The notes beneath the pieces are model-generated. The model did no database searches. It saw only the letters and a program-made list of their open reading frames with translations, and had not been told where the DNA came from. From NCBI RefSeq assembly GCF_001502735.1, contig NC_028902.1: a stretch of 4,184 bases of DNA; one strand, given 5' to 3'. Origin of the DNA: Qubevirus faecium (taxonomy: Viruses > Lenarviricota > Leviviricetes > Norzivirales). The translations under genes were made by a program, and so were the position numbers. Of this stretch, positions 1 through 4,184 are shown in pieces. Each line of letters opens with the position of its first letter. Within the stretch, counting starts at the first letter, position 1.

Positions 1-16
1 CTACAGAGGAGAATCT
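1..16 (+). promoter_or_regulatory. Partial 5' leader with A2 ribosome binding site
   Basis: A purine-rich Shine-Dalgarno motif, GAGGAG, lies at 6-11, five bases before the AUG at 17, and fixes the A2 start. Qbeta-like genomes begin with a G-run hairpin and have a leader of roughly 50-60 nt. Only 16 nt are present here and the first base is C, so the true 5' terminus is probably missing. In Qbeta the A2 start is thought to be usable mainly on nascent RNA before the leader folds. That control cannot be judged from this fragment. Confidence 0.8.
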
Positions 17-1333
17 ATGCCTACCCTTCCAATAGGTCTTCGCTTTGGATCGAAAGGCGAAATCTTAAATGATTTCAGCGCGCTTTGGTTTCCGAAGCGC
101 GTCTCTTTCGACTCTCAGCTTGGACGCTACGAACTCTCTGGCTATTTGAATGGCCAGTTCTCGGACTACGGCAGGAATCCTGCCTTGCAAGTCTCGAAGA
201 CACCGCATCGGGCAACAGTCCCGGTTAACCATCTTGGTTACCGGCCTGTCACCACGGTAGAGTACGTTCCCAATGGTACGTTCGTGCGCCTTGATGGCAC
301 CGTTCGCATCAGCGGGGAGTTGGTTAATGGCACAGTGAGGCTTGACAACTATATTGTTAACCTCGCTGCCCAGGGTGGCTTCGATTACCAGTCGGTAATC
401 GGACCAAGGTTCTCTTCGCAATTTTCCGCGTTTAGTACCAAATATGGTACTTTACTCGGAGAAGGGAGAGAAACGCTTAGTTATCTTCTCCTGCTGTTTC
501 GCAGAATGCGTGAAGGGTTCCTCGCTGTTAAGCGAGGAGATCTCAAACGCCTCAGGAATGTTATCCGAACGTTCGAACCTCGTTCCCAAGCTGGGAAGAG
601 GCAACGATCGTCGTTTAACAAGTCCTATTGCGACAAGCTCGCCAGTGGCGAGTGGAAGAACAGTAGTGCGAGTAACCTGTGGCTCGAATTCCGCTACGGA
701 TTGATGCCGTTATTTTACGACATTCAGTCTGTAATGGAAGATTTCATGCGCGTGCACAAGAGAATCGCGAAAATTCAACGATTCTCTGCCGGGCATGGGA
801 AGCTAGAAAAGGTCTCGGATATATTTTATCCGAGCACTTATTTCCAGCTCGAGGTTACCGCAGTGTTACAGCGGCGTCATCGTTGGGGTGTTATCTATCA
901 GGATACTGATACCTTTGCCACCTTTGACAATGGTCGGCTAATCCCGGTGAGGGATTGGCAGACGGCGGCGTTAGCATTCCTTAATCCGGCTGAAACTGCC
1001 TGGGAGCTTACTCCCTTGAGTTTCGTCGCAGATTGGTTTGTTAACGTAGGTGATATGCTAGAGCAGATCGGCCAGCTCTATCGTTACGTCGATGTAGTTG
1101 ACGGATTCGATAGGAAGGACGTGAAGCTCAAGTCCGTGTCCGTACGCGTTATAGCGCCGTCTGCGGACTCAGCTACTTTCGAACTCCGAAGGGCTGAGCT
1201 GCTGCATGGTTTCTATTCGCGCGTGCATACCGTCGCGTTTCCGCAAATCTCACCACAAATCGATGCTGAGGTACGTAGCGTTAAGCACGTAATCGACAGC
1301 CTCGCCCTTTTAACTCAACGCTTTAAGCGTTAA
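17..1333 (+). CDS. A2: Maturation protein A2 (RNA- and pilus-binding; probable lysis protein)
   Basis: This 438-residue protein is the single-copy maturation protein of Qbeta-like phages. It replaces one coat dimer in the capsid, binds the 3' part of the genome and attaches to the F pilus. Family signatures I recognise: the start MPTLPIGLRFG followed by EILNDF and LWFP; TPHRATVPV and RPVTTVEY in the beta-rich N-terminal half; NLWLEFRYGLMPLFYDI at residues 220-236; WELTPLSFVADWF at 329-341; VDGFDRKD; and a C-terminus of LLTQRFKR. Qbeta A2 is 420 residues. The extra length here comes mostly from a basic segment at about residues 187-210. In Qbeta, A2 also inhibits MurA (UDP-GlcNAc enolpyruvyl transferase) and causes lysis. 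I infer the same role here because no separate lysis gene is evident. The start is supported by GAGGAG five bases upstream. The stop UAA lies in a small hairpin, and coat follows after 20 nt. Confidence 0.96.
   Translation: MPTLPIGLRFGSKGEILNDFSALWFPKRVSFDSQLGRYELSGYLNGQFSDYGRNPALQVSKTPHRATVPVNHLGYRPVTTVEYVPNGTFVRLDGTVRISGELVNGTVRLDNYIVNLAAQGGFDYQSVIGPRFSSQFSAFSTKYGTLLGEGRETLSYLLLLFRRMREGFLAVKRGDLKRLRNVIRTFEPRSQAGKRQRSSFNKSYCDKLASGEWKNSSASNLWLEFRYGLMPLFYDIQSVMEDFMRVHKRIAKIQRFSAGHGKLEKVSDIFYPSTYFQLEVTAVLQRRHRWGVIYQDTDTFATFDNGRLIPVRDWQTAALAFLNPAETAWELTPLSFVADWFVNVGDMLEQIGQLYRYVDVVDGFDRKDVKLKSVSVRVIAPSADSATFELRRAELLHGFYSRVHTVAFPQISPQIDAEVRSVKHVIDSLALLTQRFKR
221..244 (+). other. RNA stem-loop within A2
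   Basis: CCGGU (221-225) and AACC (227-230) pair with GGUU (236-239) and ACCGG (240-244). This gives nine base pairs with one bulged U at 226 and an AUCUU loop. The pairing is read directly from the sequence. Stable local hairpins of this kind are typical of RNA phage genomes, where they compact the RNA, limit duplex formation with the minus strand, and may contact coat protein in the virion. A specific role is unknown. Confidence 0.6.
519..538 (+). other. RNA stem-loop within A2, GUUA tetraloop
   Basis: UCCUCGCU (519-526) pairs perfectly with AGCGAGGA (531-538) around a GUUA loop, giving eight base pairs, with a possible U-G closing pair at 518-539. It lies within the codons for part of the conserved segment AVKRGDL. 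The hairpin is seen directly; its function is unknown. Confidence 0.6.
814..834 (+). other. RNA stem-loop within A2
   Basis: CUCGGAUA (814-821) pairs perfectly with UAUCCGAG (827-834), giving eight base pairs around a five-base UAUUU loop. The pairing is seen directly in the sequence; no function can be assigned. Confidence 0.55.
1317..1331 (+). other. Stem-loop at the A2 stop codon
   Basis: AACGCU (1317-1322) pairs with AGCGUU (1326-1331) around a UUA loop, giving six base pairs. The first base of the A2 stop codon (UAA, 1331-1333) is the last base of the 3' arm. The structure ends 22 nt before the coat AUG, so it may help keep the coat initiation region free of long upstream pairing. That role is inference. 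Confidence 0.45.
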
Positions 1334-1353
1334 ATCTTTGGGTCAATTCGATC
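1334..1353 (+). promoter_or_regulatory. A2-coat intercistronic spacer and coat ribosome binding region
   Basis: The 20-nt spacer holds only a weak Shine-Dalgarno-like GGG at 1340-1342, eleven bases before the AUG at 1354. The string GGGUCAAUU followed by GAUCAUGGC resembles what I recall of the Qbeta coat start. Coat is nevertheless the most heavily translated gene in these phages, so initiation probably depends on local openness and ribosomal protein S1 rather than on a strong Shine-Dalgarno match. In Qbeta the replicase S-site, which binds the same region, competes with ribosomes here. Conservation of that site is inferred from position only. Confidence 0.55.
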
Positions 1354-1752
1354 ATGGCTAAATTGAATACGGTAACTCTTACCAAGCTTGGTAAGGAAGC
1401 TAATAAGACTATGACACTAACGCCTCGCGGCGTTAATCCTACGAACGGGGTGGCAACACTCTCCGAAGCTGGCGCTGTGCCGGCCTTGGAGAAACGCGTG
1501 ACTGTGTCAGTCGCGCAGCCATCTCGTAATCGTAAGAATTTCAAGGTCCAAATTAAGCTTCAGAACCCGACTGCATGCACGAAGGATGCGTGTGACCCAT
1601 CTGTGACGCGATCTGCTTTCGCAGACCTAACGCTGTCGTTCACGTCGTATTCTACTGACGAAGAACGTGCGCTGATTCGTACTGAGTTAGCGGCTCTCCT
1701 CGCGGATCCTTTGATTACCGATGCTATCGATAATCTGAATCCTGCGTACTGA
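1354..1752 (+). CDS. coat: Coat protein (T=3 capsid; translational repressor of replicase)
   Basis: This 132-residue protein (131 after removal of Met) is the major capsid protein. It forms dimers that assemble into the T=3 shell, and it represses replicase translation by binding the operator hairpin at 2364-2383. Nearly every segment matches the Qbeta-type coat: LTPRGVNPTNGVA, GAVPALEKRVTVSV, QPSRNRKN, NPTAC, CDPSVTRSAFAD, SYSTDEERALIRTELAALL and the C-terminal NLNPAY. The two cysteines at 75 and 80 (Met counted) sit in the FG loop, where Qbeta forms inter-subunit disulfides around the five-fold and quasi-six-fold axes. The loop is one residue shorter than in Qbeta, as I recall for the SP group. 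The gene ends in a single UGA at 1750-1752, after which the frame stays open (see A1). Initiation uses the weak upstream site. Confidence 0.98.
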   Translation: MAKLNTVTLTKLGKEANKTMTLTPRGVNPTNGVATLSEAGAVPALEKRVTVSVAQPSRNRKNFKVQIKLQNPTACTKDACDPSVTRSAFADLTLSFTSYSTDEERALIRTELAALLADPLITDAIDNLNPAY

Positions 1753-2352
1753 GCGGCGTTATTGGTTAGCTCGTCAGGCGGTGAGGTTAAACCCCCAATA
1801 CCTGACGTCCCGGATGTTCCGAGCGTTAAACCGCCTGGCGGAACGGGCTCGTTTACGTGCCCGTTCAGCTGTTATCGCCTCGATACTATTATCGAGGCGG
1901 GCAAGGACGGTGTCCCTGATCTCTATGAACAGGGACCGGAGGTCACCGTTACGTTTGATTATGCTGTCGAGGATTTCCTCGGTAACACTAATTGGCGTAA
2001 CTGGGATAGCCGACTATCAAATTATGATATCGGCAACCTCCGTCGTTGCAGAGGTAACGGGTATGTAGATCTTGACGCTACAGCGATGCAGTCCGACAGC
2101 TATGTGCTGTCGGGCAAGTATCGAGTACGCAAGGGACTACCCCCCGGTATCTTTGCATCACCCAGATACTATCTTGAACTACAAGATGGCGCCTGGGTTG
2201 ATCTTGCCGCGGTAACGGCGTACCGTTCCTATGGAATGGTCATCGGCTTCTGGACAGACTCTAAGAGCCCGCAGATACCGAATGACTTTACCCGTTTTGA
2301 CAGTACGAAATGTCCTGTTCAGACGGTTATCGTCATCCCCTCCCTCGATTAA
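1354..2352 (+). CDS. A1: Minor capsid protein A1 (coat readthrough product)
   Basis: The coat frame continues without a stop from the UGA at 1750-1752 to UAA at 2350-2352. If UGA is read as Trp (residue 133), the product has 332 residues; Qbeta A1 has about 329. After the UGA come WAALLVSSSGG and a proline-rich linker at about 145-165 (repeats of the P-D-V and V-K-P-P kind). A globular domain follows at about 167-332, with CPFSCYRL, EDFLGNTNWRNWD, RRCRGNGYVDLDA, EVTAYRSYGMVIGFWTDSKSP-like text (AVTAYRSYG here) and a C-terminal PVQTVIVIPS. These match the readthrough domain of SP/NL95-like phages. In Qbeta, UGA is suppressed a few percent of the time, and the few A1 copies are needed for infectious particles. 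The extension has no start of its own: position 1762 is UUG without a ribosome site, so it should not be called as a separate gene. Confidence 0.95.
1378..1395 (+). other. RNA stem-loop just inside the coat gene
   Basis: CUUACCA (1378-1384) pairs perfectly with UGGUAAG (1389-1395) around an AGCU loop, giving seven base pairs. It begins 22 nt after the coat AUG, so its 5' arm would be partly covered by an initiating ribosome. It could tune coat initiation or define the open start site. The pairing is observed; the role is inferred. Confidence 0.5.
1418..1435 (+). other. RNA stem-loop in the coat gene, UCGC tetraloop
   Basis: UAACGCC (1418-1424) pairs perfectly with GGCGUUA (1429-1435) around UCGC, giving seven base pairs. 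It lies over the codons for LTPRGVN, one of the best conserved coat segments, and follows the 1378-1395 hairpin by 22 nt. No function can be assigned from sequence alone. Confidence 0.5.
1750..1752 (+). promoter_or_regulatory. Leaky UGA stop codon (coat/A1 readthrough site)
   Basis: The context is UAC-UGA-GCG. A single UGA, not doubled or backed up by another in-frame stop, ends the coat gene, and the next in-frame stop is 597 nt downstream. In Qbeta, tRNA-Trp misreads this UGA at low frequency. The same mechanism is inferred here from the preserved open frame and the recognisable extension. Confidence 0.9.
1772..1807 (+). other. Stem-loop downstream of the readthrough UGA
   Basis: CGUCAGG (1772-1778) pairs perfectly with CCUGACG (1801-1807), giving seven base pairs. 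The 22-nt loop can form a small inner pairing (GGU with ACC). The stem begins 19 nt after the UGA, inside the proline-rich linker codons. Structures 3' of leaky stops stimulate readthrough in several other viruses, so a regulatory role is possible. It is not demonstrated here, and the spacing is longer than in the best-known cases. Confidence 0.4.
1876..1899 (+). other. Strong RNA hairpin in the A1 extension
   Basis: CGCCUCGAUA (1876-1885) pairs perfectly with UAUCGAGGCG (1890-1899) around a CUAU loop. With ten Watson-Crick pairs, plus a possible U-G at 1875-1900, it is the longest uninterrupted hairpin I found in the window. It overlaps codons just after the CPFSCYRL motif. Function is unknown; RNA folding, packaging contacts or protection from RNase III and antisense pairing are all possible. 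Confidence 0.65.
2093..2113 (+). other. RNA stem-loop in the A1 extension
   Basis: CCGACAGC (2093-2100) pairs perfectly with GCUGUCGG (2106-2113) around a UAUGU loop, giving eight base pairs and a possible U-G pair at 2092-2114. It is the second strong hairpin within the readthrough region. Its role is unknown. Confidence 0.55.
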
Positions 2353-2355
2353 ATC

Positions 2356-2367
2356 AAAGGAGTTTGC
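2356..2367 (+). promoter_or_regulatory. Replicase ribosome binding site
   Basis: AAAGGAG at 2356-2362 is a strong Shine-Dalgarno match five bases before the AUG at 2368. It lies in the 15-nt gap after the A1 stop (UAA, 2350-2352). It is much stronger than the coat site, so low replicase output must come from RNA structure and coat repression rather than from poor ribosome affinity. Confidence 0.85.
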
Positions 2368-2383
2368 ATGTCTAAGACAGCAA
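2364..2383 (+). promoter_or_regulatory. Coat-protein operator hairpin at the replicase start
   Basis: UUGC (2364-2367) pairs with GCAA (2380-2383) and UGUC (2369-2372) pairs with GACA (2376-2379), around a UAA loop. A single A at 2368, the A of the replicase AUG, is bulged. The eight-pair stem, three-base loop and bulged A four pairs below the loop match the Qbeta-type operator as I know it. Coat dimers binding here cover the AUG and block replicase initiation late in infection; the site may also seed assembly. The geometry is seen directly; binding is inferred from the family. Confidence 0.88.
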
Positions 2384-4128
2384 GTCGCAGAAGAGAAATT
2401 ACCCACCTATTGGGTAAGGTCGACATATCTTTCGAAGACGACATCCATTTGTCGATCGCCAACGACCTTTTTAGGGCGTATGGCGTAGGCGAACTTAGCA
2501 GCGCTGAAGAATGCATTAATACCGCATTCCCGCGTCTGGATCAGAGTCCGGATACGTTTCGTACCGAGTACCTCAGATCCGAGATCCTGTCTAAGTTCAA
2601 TGCCCACCCTCTCGGTATAGATACCGAAGCAGTCGCCTGGGAAAAGTTCCTAGCGGCTGAAGAGGGTTGTCGACTCACAAACGCACGACTGTCGAGCTGC
2701 AAGTACCACGACAATTCCATTTTGTCATGGGGCGAGCGTGTTATTCACACTGCCCGTCGAAAAATACTTAAGCTTATCGGCGAGTCTGTTCCGTTTGGGG
2801 ATGTGGCGTTACGCTGCCGGTTCTCTGGTGGCGCAACGACCTCGGTTAACCGTTTACACGGTCACCCGTCGTGGAAGCATGCCTGTCCGCAGGATGTTAC
2901 CAAACGCGCGCTGAAGTACCTGCTCGCCTATAAAAAGGCGTGCGGCGATACGGACGAACTCCGTATCGGCGAAGTGCGCACTTCAAATAAAGCAGTCACT
3001 GTTCCGAAGAACAGTAAAACCGATCGCTGTATTGCCATCGAGCCTGGCTGGAACATGTTTTTCCAGCTCGGTGTCGGTGCAGTACTACGTGATAGGTTGC
3101 GCTTGTGGTCGATCGATCTCAATGATCAATCGCTCAACCAGCGCCTTGCACGCGATGCGTCACAGTTAGACCATTTGGCCACTGTTGACTTGTCGGCAGC
3201 CAGCGACTCTATAAGTATAAAACTTGTCGAGTTACTGCTTCCTCCTGCGTGGTTTGAACTTCTAACCGATCTCCGATCGGATCAAGGAGTTCTACCCAAT
3301 GGTGAAGTTGTCACCTACGAGAAAATATCCTCCATGGGTAATGGCTACACTTTCGAGTTAGAGTCGCTTATCTTTGCGGCTATCGCTCGGAGTGTGTGTG
3401 AGTTACTGGACCTCGACCAGTCCGCCGTCAGCGTCTATGGAGATGATATTATCATCCCCTCGGATGCTGCGCAGACCCTGATGGATGTCTTCGAGTATGT
3501 TGGCTTTACGGCGAACAGAAAGAAAACTTTCATCACCGGCCCGTTCCGGGAATCCTGTGGAAAACACTGGTTTCTCGGTGTGGACGTGACGCCTTTTTAC
3601 ATACGTCGCCCGATACGTAGTCTTGCCGATATGATATTGGTTTTGAATAACCTCTATCGGTGGGGCACTGTCGACGGTGTATGGGATCCTAGAGCCCTGA
3701 CCGTATACCAGAAGTACGTGAAGCTCCTACCAAGGAATTGGAGGAGGAACACGATACCTGATGGTTACGGAGACGGGGCTCTCGTCGGATCTGCCTTAAC
3801 GAACCCGTTCGTACTCGTGCGAAACTTCCAGCGCGAGTACCCGGTGTTAGTTGAGGTACAGAAGGATACCCCACGTAGCGAGAAAGGTGCGTATCTATAT
3901 CACCTACTTCGCGATCGTGAGGCACGTCACAACCCGTTCCTGTATGATACAGATTGGGTTAGGTTTGATGAAGCACCGCTAGCTACTAGACTTCGTCGTA
4001 AGACTGGTCGGTACAAAGTGGCGTGGATTCAGGACAGTGCCTTCATCCGGCCCCCGTATTCGACGGGACTTCCCGAGGTGAAGTTTGCGCGCAAGACACT
4101 AGTGCGTAATGGGAAAGGGGCTCGTTGA
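2368..4128 (+). CDS. rep: RNA-dependent RNA polymerase (replicase beta subunit)
   Basis: This 586-residue protein (Qbeta 589) is the catalytic subunit of the replicase. It works with host EF-Tu, EF-Ts and ribosomal protein S1 to copy plus and minus strands. Visible polymerase motifs, in order: PKNSKTDRCIAIEP (motif F region, NTP and template contacts, 213-226); TVDLSAASDS (motif A, Asp274, 272-281); SSMGNGYTFELES (motif B, 321-333); YGDD (motif C, Asp359 and Asp360, 357-360); and a motif D/E region with GPFRESCGKH (391-400) and VDVTPFYIR. The catalytic Asp residues fall one position after the Qbeta ones (273, 358, 359). The start MSKTAS is shared with Qbeta because the codons are locked into the operator hairpin. 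The C-terminal 80 residues or so, rich in Arg and Lys, look divergent from Qbeta. All key catalytic residues are present. The gene ends in UGA inside a stable hairpin, close to the 3' UTR. Confidence 0.98.
   Translation: MSKTASRRREITHLLGKVDISFEDDIHLSIANDLFRAYGVGELSSAEECINTAFPRLDQSPDTFRTEYLRSEILSKFNAHPLGIDTEAVAWEKFLAAEEGCRLTNARLSSCKYHDNSILSWGERVIHTARRKILKLIGESVPFGDVALRCRFSGGATTSVNRLHGHPSWKHACPQDVTKRALKYLLAYKKACGDTDELRIGEVRTSNKAVTVPKNSKTDRCIAIEPGWNMFFQLGVGAVLRDRLRLWSIDLNDQSLNQRLARDASQLDHLATVDLSAASDSISIKLVELLLPPAWFELLTDLRSDQGVLPNGEVVTYEKISSMGNGYTFELESLIFAAIARSVCELLDLDQSAVSVYGDDIIIPSDAAQTLMDVFEYVGFTANRKKTFITGPFRESCGKHWFLGVDVTPFYIRRPIRSLADMILVLNNLYRWGTVDGVWDPRALTVYQKYVKLLPRNWRRNTIPDGYGDGALVGSALTNPFVLVRNFQREYPVLVEVQKDTPRSEKGAYLYHLLRDREARHNPFLYDTDWVRFDEAPLATRLRRKTGRYKVAWIQDSAFIRPPYSTGLPEVKFARKTLVRNGKGAR
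2612..2627 (+). other. RNA stem-loop within replicase
   Basis: UCGGUA (2612-2617) pairs perfectly with UACCGA (2622-2627) around a UAGA loop, giving six base pairs. It sits over the codons for the conserved GIDTEA segment. In Qbeta an internal replicase-binding M-site lies in this general part of the gene, but I cannot tell from sequence whether this hairpin belongs to an equivalent site. Confidence 0.4.
2946..2984 (+). other. Tandem RNA hairpins within replicase
   Basis: The first hairpin pairs CGAUACGGA (2946-2954) with UCCGUAUCG (2960-2968), nine perfect pairs around a CGAAC loop. Two bases later GAAGU (2971-2975) pairs with ACUUC (2980-2984) around GCGC. The two could stack. They overlie a stretch just before the motif F region (DELRIGEVRTSNK) that looks poorly conserved against Qbeta, so RNA structure may be under more selection than protein here. 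That last point is inference. Confidence 0.55.
3266..3280 (+). other. RNA stem-loop within replicase
   Basis: CCGAUC (3266-3271) pairs perfectly with GAUCGG (3275-3280) around a UCC loop, giving six base pairs, between motifs A and B of the polymerase. The pairing is observed and no role is assigned. Confidence 0.4.
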
Positions 4129-4133
4129 GCCCC
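4117..4133 (+). other. Stable hairpin spanning the replicase stop codon
   Basis: GGGGCUC (4117-4123) pairs perfectly with GAGCCCC (4127-4133) around a GUU loop: seven pairs, five or more of them G-C. The UGA stop (4126-4128) covers the last loop base and the first two bases of the 3' arm. No U-run follows and the genome is RNA, so this is not a transcription terminator. It is probably the first element of the structured 3' region that replicase, ribosomes and A2 must deal with. Confidence 0.65.
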
Positions 4134-4184
4134 GAGAGAGAGAAAGAAAGAAAACTCCCTCTTTGAGAGGTGGCTCTGCTTTGC
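4129..4184 (+). other. Partial 3' untranslated region
   Basis: The 56 nt after the replicase stop include the 3' arm of the stop-codon hairpin and an uninterrupted 21-base purine tract at 4134-4154, with GA and GAAA steps. A second hairpin follows, CCUCU (4158-4162) pairing with AGAGG (4166-4170) around UUG. The window ends in UUUGC, not in the CCC or CCCA from which Qbeta-type replicases initiate minus-strand synthesis. Qbeta has a 3' UTR of nearly 100 nt, so the terminal hairpins are probably missing here. Confidence 0.7.

Noticed and set aside
65-421. Open frame on the minus strand inside A2
   Set aside because: It is a shadow of A2, with no family resemblance. The minus strand of these phages is a replication template and is not known to be translated.
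566-577. Palindrome GAACGTTC in A2
   Set aside because: As RNA it would leave almost no loop, and short palindromes are common by chance.
444-704. Open frame of 86 codons on the + strand overlapping A2
   Set aside because: It has no Shine-Dalgarno before AUG 444, and its composition looks like an out-of-frame translation of A2. It shows no convincing membrane segment.
1323-1544. Minus-strand frame over the coat start
   Set aside because: It is antisense to the strongly conserved coat sequence and is explained by it.
1762-2352. A separate 196-residue gene starting at 1762
   Set aside because: The first codon is UUG with no ribosome site, it is in frame with coat, and the protein matches the A1 extension. 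It is the readthrough part of A1.
2231-2488. Open frame bridging the A1 end and replicase start, considered as a lysis gene like that of MS2
   Set aside because: The position is suggestive, but there is no ribosome site before AUG 2231 and no hydrophobic segment. Qbeta-type phages lyse through A2.
3676-3709. Possible long stem in replicase (GGUGUAUGG with CCGUAUACC)
   Set aside because: Its nine pairs include two G-U wobbles and enclose a 16-nt loop, so it is not strong enough to report without a folding calculation.
4117-4133. Rho-independent transcription terminator
   Set aside because: The G-C hairpin is followed by purines rather than a U-run, and the genome is RNA with no transcription from DNA.

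Overview
This window is a near-complete genome, in cDNA sense, of a positive-strand RNA coliphage of the Qbeta type (class Leviviricetes, family Fiersviridae, genus Qubevirus, formerly Allolevivirus). The proteins look closest to the SP/FI/NL95 branch (serological group IV). That assignment comes from recognising the proteins from memory: the coat protein starts MAKLN, has one residue fewer than Qbeta in its cysteine loop, and carries a 200-residue readthrough extension. The length of 4184 nt also matches what I recall for phage FI, but I could not check this. All genes lie on the + strand, and about 98% of the window is coding.

Layout: a 16-nt leader carries a strong Shine-Dalgarno site. It is followed by the maturation/lysis protein A2 (17-1333), a 20-nt spacer, and the coat protein (1354-1752, ending in UGA). 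The same frame stays open after the UGA to 2352, giving the minor capsid protein A1 (1354-2352) by readthrough. A 15-nt spacer holds the replicase ribosome site and the coat-protein operator hairpin. The replicase beta subunit follows (2368-4128), then a 56-nt partial 3' UTR.

How the genes work together: A2 binds the genomic RNA and the F pilus for entry. In Qbeta it also blocks MurA to lyse the cell, which fits the absence of a recognisable separate lysis gene here. Coat forms the T=3 shell and, by binding the operator hairpin at the replicase start, shuts off replicase synthesis late in infection. A1 is incorporated in small amounts and is needed for infectivity in Qbeta. The replicase subunit joins host EF-Tu, EF-Ts and ribosomal protein S1 to copy the RNA.

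Beyond the genes, the sequence holds many perfect or near-perfect short hairpins inside coding sequence (stems of 6-10 bp, loops of 3-5 nt). Notable cases are a hairpin at the A2 stop, one at the replicase stop, one starting 19 nt downstream of the leaky coat UGA, and a 10-bp hairpin in the A1 extension. Both genome ends appear incomplete: the window does not start with the G-run or end with the CCC(A) expected for these phages.
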